In this document: positions 45,941-56,629 of the stretch, in pieces
Numbering within the stretch: the stretch's first letter is position 1
Layout: every line of letters begins with the position of its first letter
Assembly: GCA_035772735.1 (NCBI GenBank)
Contig: JASDFA010000002.1
Coordinates: 36,166,501-36,230,500 of the forward strand
Length of the DNA stretch: 64,000 nt
Direction: 5' to 3'
Source of the DNA: Datura wrightii
Lineage: Eukaryota; Streptophyta; Magnoliopsida; Solanales; Solanaceae
The notes under the pieces: model-generated
Seen by the model: only the letters and a program-made list of their open reading frames with translations
What the model was told of the DNA's origin: nothing
Databases searched by the model: none
Made by a program: the position numbers and the translations under genes

Positions 45941-47554
45941 TGTTGTGAATTTAGCACTATTGACACTCAAAACTAAGAAAATAGCATGGACTTAGGTGTA
46001 TTTATGTTGATATGAGGCACTTTTCCTTTGATTTCAGGATTAATGGGTGTTGGAACAATAAATTGCAAAAGGAAGCTAAAAGTGTGCAAAAAAGGGCAAA
46101 AAGTGCAGACCACAGTACGTTCCATAGAATGGACCTACAAGTCGTACTGAGGGCCTTGATCAAAAGCTGAAAGTTTAACCTGGAAGACTGAACTTATGAG
46201 ACTTGTCACGGGTCGTACCATGGTGGTACGAGTCGTGGTAAGCCAGTCGTGATGAAATCCAGAAGAAATGCACAGAAAGCTGATTCTCAGTATGAGAGAA
46301 CCCTACGACTCGTGAGATGAAGGTACGAGTCGTACCATACCGATCATGGTGAAGTTCAGAAAAAGTTCAAAAGATCAGGATCAAGCAACAGGTGTCAATG
46401 CACGAATCGTAGCATGTTGGTACGAATCGTATCTTGGCCCAACACTAAGCTAAAATTCAGCCAACACTCCAAGCCACGAGTGGATGTCACGATCCATGAG
46501 AAGCCCATACGAGTCATAGGTGGACCTATGACGAGGTCGGCTACAGATGTGGAAAGCAGTCTTGTTAGTTTAGGAAAAGGATTCTTGTGTCTCTATAAAT
46601 ACTTTTTATGTTTTATTTTTAATGGAGGACAACGAATAGACTTAATTCTAGTAGGAAAACATTGTATTAAGCAATTTTACATCATTGGAAGAGAGAATTG
46701 AGTTGGTTCAACCTTGTGATCGACCTTTTCTCTAATTCATCTTGTTCTTGCTACTTGTTATTTAAGATTTCATGATTTAATTGAAGGGATTGTTTTTCTC
46801 AATCATATTTGTAAGTATTATTTTATGTCTTCAATCATGAACACAAGTCACAACCTTGCAACTATGAGAGGCTAAAACCTCCATAGCTAGGGTTGTGGGA
46901 ACCAGGGTGGATTAACTTATTAGGGTTGCACAAAGTGAGTCTAAAACCAGTACTAAATACTTATATTGTATTCTATTCATATTTAATGATTCTTAGCGGT
47001 GGATAACGTTAGGAAGTGCCTGAATTCTTTACTTGCTTTGGTCGAAGAGGTAGAGATTAGGAAAAGAGAATTACAACGGTGACTTGATCTTGACGATAAT
47101 TATATTAACTTGAGTTGTGGTCGAAGGATAGTTATATCTGGAACTTAGTGATAACGGTTAGTTTTCAAAACTCATGAGACTTGGTCGAGTAATTGAGGAT
47201 AGTCATTCAATAGGGATTGGTCGATTGTTTGAATGAATCTAAGTTGTCAATTTTGTAATAATTGGTAAAGATCACGAGTGTATATACAAATCTATTATGA
47301 ACCTATGGGGACCACAAACCCTAATTATCCTTTAGTTATTGATTCAAAAATATAATCTTAATTGTTGTTTATTTTTATTATTGCTTTTTATTAGAATCTC
47401 CCCATTGTGAAGTAATTACCAAACAAGTTCATCTACCGGCTATAATCTAGATCTTCCATATTCCCTGTGGAATCGATCCTAACCTCTTAGTTGGGTTCTT
47501 TATTGACAACGGCTGCTTCATACTTCAGTTGGAAGTGTGTTTTGAGTGTTATCA
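45941..47554 (+). repeat. J 5' LTR (1614 bp)
   Basis: TGTTGTGAATTTAGCAC to GAGTGTTATCA. GC-rich array of ACGA(C/G)TCGT words at 46120-46530, then TATA box TATAAATA at 46594-46601. The remainder is AT-rich without coding. No second copy is in the window, so the ends rest on the TG/CA termini, the E1 break on the left and the primer site on the right. Confidence 0.82.
46594..46601 (+). promoter_or_regulatory. TATA box of the J LTR
   Basis: CTCTATAAATACTTTTT lies about 70 bases downstream of the last palindromic word. Good match to a plant TATA box; likely start of J transcripts some 30 bases further on. Confidence 0.65.
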
Positions 47555-47559
47555 AAAAG

Positions 47560-47578
47560 TGACACCATTGCCGGGGAA
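47560..47578 (+). other. J primer binding site (tRNA-Asp type, decayed)
   Basis: TGACACCATTGCCGGGGAA, five bases after the LTR end. The Athila-type site normally reads close to TGGCGCCGTTGCCGGGGA; three G-to-A changes separate it, two of them at CpG. This is consistent with loss of methylated cytosines on the other strand. Confidence 0.75.
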
Positions 47579-47681
47579 TATGGCTAAGACTAGGTTATTA
47601 GCTTGTATTTGACTTGTTGATAATTACTTTACTCTTGACGTTTTCTTATTCTTTTGATACCCACAGGCTATCCTCCGGTGA

Positions 47682-48285
47682 ATGCCAAGCACTCGGAGTA
47701 GAGGAGACCCCCTTGTTCCACTAAATCATGAAATCGAACGAGCACTGCATAGAATGGAAAACCCTGAGCAGAGAGAAGCCAGCTTAGTTGAAGAAGCTAG
47801 GCAAGCCGAGCTAGCTCGGTTAGCTGTACTTCAGCAGGCTGGTGATGATAGAGATGAGGTGGTAAATGTTAGTCGACACGGGAGGGGCAACCGAGCTTAG
47901 AGATTTGCCCCTCAATTCTTCGATGATGATGACCCAAATATTGATGAGGTTGGGTCAACTGGAGCAATTGTACCACCACCACTGCCCGCTGGGGCCAAAT
48001 TTGATAGTACGAGCACCATGATTCAACTGCTAAACATGAAGGGGTTGTTCAGTGGCCACACGGCGGATGACGCCAACCTGCACTTGACGAATTTTGTAGG
48101 AATATGCAAGGAATACAGGTTGCCCGGAGTAAGCCAGGATGTAATAAGACTCTAACTCTTCCCTTTCTCTCTATTAGGGGAAGCTACTTTGTGGTTATCG
48201 GAGTTGCCCAATGACTCCATAACCAATTGGAGGGAGCTTAAAAAAGCCTTTTTGTAGAGATTCTTTCCCTTATCAAGGATGTTAC
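47682..48285 (+). pseudogene. gag: J gag, first part
   Basis: ATG at 47682 (MPSTRSRGDP) opens the frame; 72 codons with a Glu/Arg/Gln-rich stretch precede a TAG near 47898. The same frame continues with a Pro-rich spacer and the Athila-type capsid: MIQLLNMKGLFSGHTADDAN, then LFPFSLLGEATLWLSELPN, then a TAG near 48254. It breaks at the GTTAC target of G. The wording parallels G's own gag closely, so both elements are one clade. Confidence 0.85.
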
Positions 48286-49607
48286 TGTTCGGTGCTTGTG
48301 GGTATATAGCTACACGCAAGTGCACGTGGTCGAACAAGTAGTAAAGTGGCTTAAGTAAGCCAAGTATCGATCCCACAGGGACTGGGCTAGGGTAACAATC
48401 TACTCAAGTGTCACTATACTTAAACTCTAAAAATGCAGACAACAGTGTGAAGAAGAGTTTGGTATTTTGGTTTCTAATTCTATACTAATTATAAAACGAA
48501 TATACAATTTGAGTTTGAACTATGAATATGAGCATGCTGAGGTTAAATGAACATGTAAAGAAACAAATTATCGATACAATTTGGTTAATCTTTCCTCCAG
48601 TCGCTAGTCCAGAATTATTGCCAATGGATTAAAACTCTCGTATTTAACCCAACTTAAGAATCATGAACCGTCCACCTACATTTCTGTGATAAAACGAAAT
48701 TCATGTTCTAGCCATACAAAACCGATTCCTTAATAGACTAATACGACTTTTAGGTATATTTCTATCCTAAAGGTAAATCAATTCTCAATTTTCCCAAACT
48801 AAGAAAAGATCATATCCTATCAATTCACAACTTTCCAATTTCTTGCTCTCTCGAGTGAAACCGGACTTTTTAGATATACATTAACATTGGCCACACATTA
48901 ATGCAGTAAGAACAAGAATCAATAGAACAACCATGGAAGAAAAGATGAAAAACCAAATGATCAATAATTACATTGCAATACAATTGTTCTTAACCTCAGC
49001 AAGAAGAGGATTTAGCCACTCCTTTGTGGATTAAACATCGTTAAATGAGTGTTAATCATATAAACAATTGAAATAAAGAAGAAGGAGATAGAGAAAAACC
49101 CTGAGATTTTCGTCCCCTCAACTGCCTGTAACCCACGTTCTTGCTCCACCAAGTCAGAATAATTAAAAATGAACCTAAGTGTTCTATTTATACTAGTGGG
49201 AATTTTTTCCGAAATAACAAGCAATGTGTCACGGCGTGCAACGCGGGGCTAGGCCAACATGCCATGGCCCCAACGCGCACCTTCACTGGAATTTGGAAAA
49301 AATTCCATATCCAGGTAGAAGGCATCCGCGATGGCAGCGTGACACGGCTCCATCGCGGAGCCCCTTTAATTTGTGCCTTCAAGTGCTTTTTCCCTTGCTA
49401 GCGTCCGAGTCCAACCCCGATCTCTCCCAACATGAATTTTAGCTTCCCAAAATTATATTTCACCTGTAAAACAACGTTAATCATGTTGGTTAGTATAAAT
49501 TCACATTTTATTACGAATCACATGAGAATGTATAAACATCGATAGATAAACAAGGTAAAAATGACACATTTGAGTATCACTTGGGCATATAAATTTGCCC
49601 AAGATCA
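48286..49607 (-). repeat. G 3' LTR (1322 bp)
   Basis: Plus-strand TGTTCGGTGCTTGTGGG to TTGCCCAAGATCA. On the minus strand: start at 49607, GC-rich module at about 49370-49230 (CCATCGCGGAGCC, CGTGACACGG), TATA box TATAAATAG at 49192-49184. Same layout as the H LTRs, which are diverged relatives. Confidence 0.92.
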
Positions 49608-49622
49608 CTTACCCCACACTTA
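49608..49622 (-). other. G polypurine tract
   Basis: Minus strand TTTAAGTGTGGGGTAAG runs directly into the LTR start TGATCTTGGGC. It matches the tract next to H at 24150. Confidence 0.82.
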
Positions 49623-51405
49623 AATCCTTCTTCATCCCCGAACAACAATCTTACACCTCATGCAATTGACACCCCATCCTGGCTACTTTGGTTCGACAAT
49701 TCAAGCTACGGTCATACCGATTATTTAATACAGCAAATCATCAAGAAAACATGCATGGTCCTATCAATATAATGAGCTTCAACACATTAAGACCTCCTAG
49801 ACTCAAGAATCGACTCTCGATATTGGCAAACTCATGCAAATCAGCTGATCAAGATATCCGACATGAAATTTAATCTCTCATCAAGCATGTGCCCTCACAA
49901 CATAAGAGAATTTTCCCCTTTTTAATCACATGAACTCAAAAGATTACATGCAGGGGTATATAAACACAATTTCGCTCTCTCTCCCAAAAGAATTCACATG
50001 CATCATGTCATGAACCATAGGCTTGTCTTTAGTGTATTACTCCACTAATATAAGGAAATGTGATGTAAGATCACGTAGGACTTAACAGGTTGTAATGTAA
50101 GCTACGGAACTAGTAAATATTGGGGTAACCAATAATAGCCACTAGCATCCTTAAGCGCTTTTTCAATACATCCCATCAACTTCATGGGCATTGTTTCTTC
50201 CTTCATTCTCCCATTCTTGAAGTCTGTCTTTATTTTGACCCATATCTTTGAGCACACTTGACTCAATAACAAAGATTATTCATACATCTTCATTATATTT
50301 AATTTATAACGAATGCACCTTCAACCTTTTCTTTCCTTTCATCACTCTGCTTTCCTTTTCTTTTCACCATTCTCACTCTTTGACACTTTGGGAAAACTAT
50401 TTTCTTTTCTTAAGCGCTTAAGAGTTTTGGATCAAATTCACGGATAATGAAAAGAAGGGGTTAAGCTCGGTTTACACCTTTTTGACAAAAGAAAAATAAT
50501 AGGCTAAAGGATCAACGGGCTAACTAGGGTGTACATTCAAGGTGGGTACAATAATGAAAAAAAGAAACTTTCGGTTAAGACAAAGAAATGCCTACATCCT
50601 TTCCTACAACACACGTCCTTCATTTCGTTTCGTACACACACCAGGAAAGTTCTAGACACTTCACAATAACATGGAATAAACAAAACCTCACCATACACTT
50701 ATTGCACATGCTCAATTCAAGACGTATTCACAGACTCTTCAACCAGTTAAATACAAGAATTCAAACATTAAGCCTCAATCACACTGAATCGACTCTATGG
50801 CCTAGGGATCTCAACATATTTACACAGTTGCATGCTTTCATATGAATCACCTTTGCATTTCAAATATCATGTACAACACGCAACCCGAATTTCGCAACCA
50901 TAAAGTAACTATAGGTTTTGGGATGCAACCCACAAAAGAAAAAAAACTAAAAAATAAATGAAAAAAATCTACTCCTAATGACTACATTTCCCTTAAGACG
51001 GTCGTCATCCATCCATCATAGGGAACAGTCACTAACTAAGACTTTGGTTCAATGGGACCATTCTCGGTAAAAGAACTGAAAACAAACGCCGAGAAACCCA
51101 AAAATTTAAAAATTCATGAAAAAATTTTAAAAATATCGATCATTTCGATAAAACAAAAATATGTACAAAGCCAGATAACAACATTCAACAGCAAACAACT
51201 GCTTCACATTAATTAGAATACAAAACATACCCATCACAATCACAGGGTTACAATTTTATCACACGCACGACAACAGAACAGAAACATACATTAAAAACAA
51301 CAGCAACCAACACCTAACTACTCCCATCCCACACTTAAATCGAATACTGTACCCAGTGTTCACAAAAATTAGCATAGCACAAGAGTGGGTGGTGAAACTC
51401 CCTGA
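49623..51405 (-). other. G 3' untranslated region
   Basis: About 1.8 kb between the env-like stop and the polypurine tract. AT-rich, no coding similarity in any frame. It includes a purine-rich block on the minus strand near 50460-50330, similar to 63925-63990 in J. Long 3' non-coding regions are usual in Athila-type elements. Confidence 0.65.
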
Positions 51406-52626
51406 TCAATCAAAGTATTCCACTTCTTCATCAGGTGTTGCTGCCTCATCTCCCATGTATGAATCACCCCCATCATCATCAGCTGACTCCACATCGGAAT
51501 CATCACGACGTGTCTCCTCATCTGTGGGGACATCATCATCCGTGGGCTCCACAAAAGCTGGCCCCACTCGACATAGAGCCTTGGCATTTTTGCCAAAAGG
51601 GTAGTCTAGCTCGAGTTGCCACAGCTCCTCTTCTGTTGCCGGCCTCCCGCCTATTCGCAGTTGGAGCATCTACATCCCGTACATGCGAGCCATGTACTGA
51701 TCATCCCGAGCATGTCGCTCGATTAGTGTCATAACTGGCCCGTGAGTGGTGTCGGGTGCCTTAGTTTTGGTGACATCTAAGGCCCGCCGCTCCATCTTCG
51801 GGATGTAGTCAAGGGCCTCCTCCTCAATATCCAAGCCCCTCAGGAATGTGGTGAGTAATCCACCAAACCTGTACCAGTGCTCTTGATCCAAACGGGCTCT
51901 CTTCATGGCAGAGATAATCACCGCCCCCACGTTGATCTCCAGCCCTTTCATCAGGGTGTATACCAAGCATACACGATCCCGGGTAACATCTGTCATATGC
52001 ACCCCCGGGATCAGGCAGGTACAAACAATCTTCAGCCATATCCTGGCTTCCCTATTCATCTGTATGTAGGGCAAGGTCTAATGGTAGCCCCTCTCCTTAC
52101 GTCTGCTCCACCAAGCTGTCGACCGGGTTCCACACAAAGTGCATCTAATGTCCGCATATGATGGAGTGATATTCAGCTGTCGAAGCACATGGGCGTCTGT
52201 GTCCCGCGCCCCTAAGATAGCATTAAGGTGGTGGGGCTCAAAAGTGACTATTTGCCCCCTTATCTTGATGGTGTGACTTCTGAGAGTCGGGTTCCAGTTG
52301 GCGTAGAATTCTCGAATCAAGTGCAAGTTGCATTCCTTGGGCTCTTCAAAGATGAAATTCAGCCCGGCTTCCTCGATCCTGTGGACAATCCTGGGGAACT
52401 CCTGTGCCAACGGTTCCCTATCAATGTGTTCTTCGGGGAAGTATTTGCTTTCCTTGTGCTTCGCGTACCATTTCTTCCCCTCCTCTGTCACCCATCTGGT
52501 TCCGTATTGACGGCGTTGGCCGCATGGAACCGCTGGTGCTGCTGGGACTGCAGTTCCCAGCCTAATTCTTTTTCTTCCGGCGCCTGATGTTGATGCGCCT
52601 TTTCCCTTGTCTTGCCTGCTTGCCAT
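51406..52626 (-). pseudogene. G env-like ORF with two in-frame TAG codons
   Basis: ATG at 52626 (MASRQDKGKG...) follows a splice-like ACAG by five bases. One frame of about 407 codons runs to 51406 with only two interruptions, both TAG, near 52078 and 51670. Blocks: a Ser/Gly/Pro/Ala-rich start, HIDREPLAQEFPRIVHRIEE, LHLIREFYANWNPTLRSHT, IKIRGQIVTFEPHHLNAILG, then ARIWLKIVCTCLIPG, VHMTDVTRDRVCLVYTLM, and an acidic tail rich in Asp/Glu. The domain matches what is known as the putative plant transposon protein domain of Athila-type ORFs. No signal peptide or membrane span is visible, so the env label is positional. The TAGs may be CAG-to-TAG decay. Confidence 0.78.
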
Positions 52627-53910
52627 TGTTCCTGTCAAACCAAACAGACAAGTTCAATGTTAAGCCAATTAAAATTAGCTTCGACTAAGGTTGGGTTAAG
52701 CTAGGCTACCCCACACTTAGTCTTTAGCCAAAATCACAACATTACGGCAAGATCGTACTTATTTCCACAAACAAACAACAAAACATAACAAATATGCTTA
52801 GTGCATTCAGAGAATTCGACGGTATACATTCTATGTACTACTCAGACTTTGTACAGCTAGTCACAATAATAACCATCGATAACATTTCATCACATAGCAC
52901 TTAGCAAGGAGAACAAAGAAACCAGAAAAGAATTTATCTACATGAATCCCTATAATTCATCTATTTCATGCAATTTCCCCAATTTCCTTAACCCGGAAAT
53001 CCGTCAGTCTTTTAGCATATTACAGTTAACACAACCGACTCATCTCACCCAACATAAACAACCCAGCTAGAATTCAAAAGTTCAACTCAATTTTTCCGTT
53101 TCACTCTCAAATTCAAGCCCTAGCTATGCTTTTATTAAAAATCCTATCAAGCTATGTAATTTTCGAGTTCATGGATTCTACGAACATCAATCAACAATAA
53201 CTCAATCGAATTTAAGCTTAATTTCTACTTAGGGCAAGTTTTCTTCACTTCCTATGCTAAAAATTAGAAAAATAAGGTAAGAAATGAGATGAAGTTAACA
53301 AACATACCTTAAATTCGATGATATCGAAGAAAAGTTGATAAAATTGGACTCCTAGGCCGTGTCACGTTGGGGAAGGGGGGAATTTTGGGTTGTTTGTCGC
53401 GGAGGAGGTGAGGAATGGGAAAAATGAGGGAAAATCAGGGTTAATAGGGGGGGTTTTCACGCGGGTCACCTGGCGACCCGGTGTGACCCGTCGCGATATA
53501 CACCTCAACGTGTCACGGAGGGTAACGCGGAGCATGCCCTCCGTGACACGGAGCCATCACGTAGGTGTTCTGGAATTTGTAAAAAATTCCAGAATTACCT
53601 TCAACGTGTCACGGAGGGTAACGCGGAGGCCCTCCTCCGTGACACGGAGCCATCGCGTGGGCTCACTATTTTGCCACTTTTGATTATTTTTCATACCTCA
53701 ATTTTCCTTTGTGATTCTTTGCATATTTATCCTCCGTTCAACCTGAAATTCATCTCACAACAAGAAATTTGTTAGAATTATAGGTTTCACGAAAAAAATA
53801 AAAAATAAAAAAATATAACAAATATAAAAATTTTGTTTTTAATTATTTTTTTCCTTTTTTTTTCCTTTTTCTTTTTCTACGAAATCTATTCATATTTTAC
53901 AAAGAAAATT
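52627..53910 (-). other. G pol-to-env gap with palindromic array and splice site
   Basis: No coding. At about 53345-53660 lie two tandem blocks of the words CGTGTCACGGAGGGTAACGC and CTCCGTGACACGGAGCCATC, the same word type as in G's LTR module. Around 53780-53880 there is an A/T-rich tract. At 52650-52632 the minus strand reads TTGTCTGTTTGGTTTGACAG, a good 3' splice site just before the env-like ATG. Confidence 0.72.
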
Positions 53911-53959
53911 TCACGGGTTGCCTCCCGTGCAGCGCCTGGTTTACCGTCGCGGCTCGACG
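53911..53959 (-). promoter_or_regulatory. Post-pol conserved box in G
   Basis: Minus strand GAGCCGCGACGGTAAACC, AGGCGCTGCACGGGAGGCAA, starting about 10 bases after the pol stop at 53969. Counterpart of 59841-59886 in J although the pol ends differ; see the finding on this box. Confidence 0.7.
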
Positions 53960-53968
53960 TCCTTGAGC

Positions 53969-54899
53969 TCAGTCATCTTCTAGGGTGACGAATGTTTTCT
54001 CTCGACCACCATCCTCACCCCAGTAATGCTTACATCTTTGCCCATTAACCAAGAACGTGGCACTCCGATCTTCTTGCCACAGCTCTACTACCCCGTGCGG
54101 AGTCATTCTGACCACCTCAAATGGCCCCGACCATTTGGACCTCAGCTTTCCTGGAAACAGCTTCAATCTTGAATTGAAGAGCAATACTTTCTACCCCAGC
54201 TCAAAAATACGATGCACCACATGCTTGTCATGCCACCTTTTCATTTTTTCCTTGTAGTACTTAGCACTCTCATAAGCATGCTAGTGGAACTCTTCAAGTT
54301 CACTGAGTTGCATTAGCCTCTTCTTGCCCGCTAGCTCTAAGTCCATATTCAATTTCCTCACGGCCCAGAAGGCTCGGTGCTCTAGCTCCGCTGGCAGATG
54401 ACACGCTTTACCATAGACCAATCGATATGGTGAAGTTCCAATCGGTTTTTTGTAAGCAGTTTCGTATGCCCACAACGCATCATCAAGTTTGCTTGACCAA
54501 TCATTCCGTTGTGTATTCACTGTTTTCTGGAGAATCTACTTCACTTCTCTATTTGACACCTCTACTTGCCCACTAGTTTGGGTGTGGTATGTTGTTGCCA
54601 ACTTGTGGCGCACCCATATACTTGGCTAGTAGCTTCTTGAAACTTGCATTGACAAAATGAGTTGACTATGTCTGCGTGACTGTCGCCTCAGGTGGGTAGA
54701 CTCCACTCACCAATAAGTTGACTATGTCTGCGTACCAGGGAACTTCAGCTTCCCCTACTGCCAAGAGCTGCTCATCCGGGAACTCCTCATTGATGTTATC
54801 ACCTTCCTCCACATGCGACCGGCTCTCCAGTCGCGATAAGTAATCTGCCACCTGATTTTTGCCCCACTTTTTGTCCTTAATTTCGAGGTCAAACTCTTA
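53969..54899 (-). pseudogene. pol: G integrase
   Basis: From 54850: VADYLSRLE, then EEFPDEQLLAV and WYADIVNLLVSG, the linker after RNase H. The zinc-binding part and core start are missing; near 54650 a shifted piece (NASFKKLLAKY) marks the core. Next comes the end of the core (NDWSSKLDDALWAYETAYK, GTSPYRLVYGKACHLP, 54520-54281), then SAKYYKEKMKRWHDKH and the C-terminal part 54184-53969 (LKLFPGKLRSKWSGPFEVV). Frames shift at least three times. Confidence 0.82.
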
Positions 54900-55261
54900 C
54901 AACAACAGGATCCATCTGATCAGCCTGGGCTTAGCATCCTTCTTGTTAAACAGGTACCGAATCGCTGCATGATCAGTGTACACCACTACTTTTGAACCCA
55001 CCAAATAGGACCTGAATTTGTCAAATGCAAACACCAATGCTAGCATCTCATTCTCTGTGACTGTATAATTACTTTGGGCCGTATTCAGCGTTTTGCTTGC
55101 ATAATGAATAAAATGAAAAATTCTATTTTTCCTCTTCCCTAATACAGCTCCCACAGCCACATCGCTTGCATCACACATCAACTCAAATGGTTGTCCCCAA
55201 TCCGGAGAAGTAAGGATAGGTGCTTCTATCAATTTCTGCTTCAACTCCTCGAATGTTGGGT
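54900..55261 (-). pseudogene. pol: G end of RT and RNase H
   Basis: Starts abruptly with TFEELKQKLIEAPILTSPDW (end of RT), then RNase H: LMCDASDVAVGAVLG, TVTENEMLALVFAFDKFRSY, VVYTDHAAIRYL. Catalytic Asp, Glu and Asp are present and the frame is open, so the RNase H fold may be intact. It is joined at about 55261 to the Asn/Gln-rich Gag tail in a different frame, so the 188-codon open frame here (54897-55463) is a chance fusion, not a Gag-Pol join. Confidence 0.85.
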
Positions 55262-56520
55262 GATGGTGGTGGAGGAGGTGCATTGTTGTTTCTGTATTGT
55301 GCCTGATAGTTCTGCTGCCCTCCTTGATTCCTCTGCGCCCCCTGACTCGAACTCTACCCTTGATGGTTGTTGCTACCCCAAGAGAAATTCGGGTGATTCC
55401 TCTAGTTGGAATTGTAGTTGTTGCCATACTATAGGTGGTTGTTCCTCTGTACATTTTCCACAAAGTTCACCGAATCAGGATTTTCTCCACAACACTCAGC
55501 TGAGTGCTCACTACTCCCGCACACTTCACACCAAATCTGCTGCACTACATTCACTGGGGCTTGAGTCTGGTTCATTGTCATGTTACTGAAGTGGGTGTTG
55601 AGTTGATTCTATAAAGCAGCTATCTGTGAAGCAGTAGCTGTAAAACCATCCATTTCTAGGACTCCTGTTGCTTTCCTTGTTCCTCCTCTTGATGAATCAG
55701 CATTCCACTCCGGATTTCCTTGCGAAATACGATTTAACAAGGTATACAGCTCCTCATAAGTTTTCTCCAATGCTTGTCCCCCAACTACTGAGTCTAGCAA
55801 GATTTTTGTGTGGGGTTCCAAACCCTCTATAAAAGTGTGCACCAGCACATCATTGGATTGGCGATGATGAGGACAATCCCGCAACATAGACTTGAATCTC
55901 TCCCAAGCCTGATACAGATTCTCTCCCTCTCTCTGTTTAGAACTTAGAATTTGACTTCTAAGTCTTGCTGTTTTACCGGATGGAAAAAATCGTATCAAGA
56001 ATTTCCTTGCAAGATCATCCCACGTAGTAATAGAATTAGGTGGCTCAGCTTTCAACCACCTCTTGGCTTCTCCCAACAGTGAAAATGGGAACAATGTAAG
56101 CCTGACATAATCTGATGACACTCCAGCGGGGATGTAAGTGTCACTTATCTCCAAAAAATTTTGGAGATGCTGCTGTGGATCCTCATGAGGGAGACCTGTG
56201 AACTGCCCGCTGGTGTGCAGTAATTACACCATGTTTTGTTTGAGCTCGAACCTCCCTCCTGGCTCAGGTTTGCGGATGCTAGATGTGACATTGTTCGCAT
56301 GTGGGATTGCCACCTCGCGAACCGGCCTAGCTTCCATTTCCTCGGGCACTAACATTGCCTTACAACTGGTGGATTCTTTTGTTGCTCCATGATTGTTCGT
56401 CTGAGCAACTGCAGCTTTTTCTCTAGAGCTTCTCTCCTTTGACGATGAAATTTTCTTTCAGGCTCTAAATATGAGTCCACCAGCTCCTTGTCTCTTGCCA
56501 GTGTTCAATAGAGATTAGTA
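55262..56520 (-). pseudogene. gag: G gag
   Basis: Reading from about 56520: an Arg/Glu-rich start (ERKFHRQRREALEKKLQLL) in one frame, a shift, then FELKQNMV and a TAA near 56220. The capsid is open at 56154-55609 (SSDYVRLTLFPFSLLGEAKRW, LARKFLIRFFPSGKTARL, LVHTFIEGLEPHTKILLDS). After a further TAA a zinc knuckle CEVCGSSEHSAECC is readable near 55535-55490, followed by an Asn/Gln-rich tail to the deletion at 55261. The capsid wording parallels J's gag. Confidence 0.85.
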
Positions 56521-56603
56521 TCTGCAAAATACAGGCTAAGGCCAAGTTGTCAACACTAAGAAGAAATAGTAAACTAACACTTAAGAAAAATTTACCAATT
56601 GCT

Positions 56604-56623
56604 TGTCCCCGGCAACGGCTCCA
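56604..56623 (-). other. G primer binding site (tRNA-Asp type)
   Basis: Minus strand TGGAGCCGTTGCCGGGGACA, a few bases after the LTR end. This is the usual Athila-type primer site and is much better kept than J's. Confidence 0.85.
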
Positions 56624-56629
56624 AAAACT

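Noticed and set aside
51435..52587. Plus-strand ORFs over the G env-like region
   Set aside because: They are antisense shadows of the minus-strand env-like frame, which has recognisable domain wording.
54897..55463. 188-codon ORF as a Gag-RNase H fusion protein
   Set aside because: The first third is the Gag tail read in the wrong frame; only the RNase H part is genuine.
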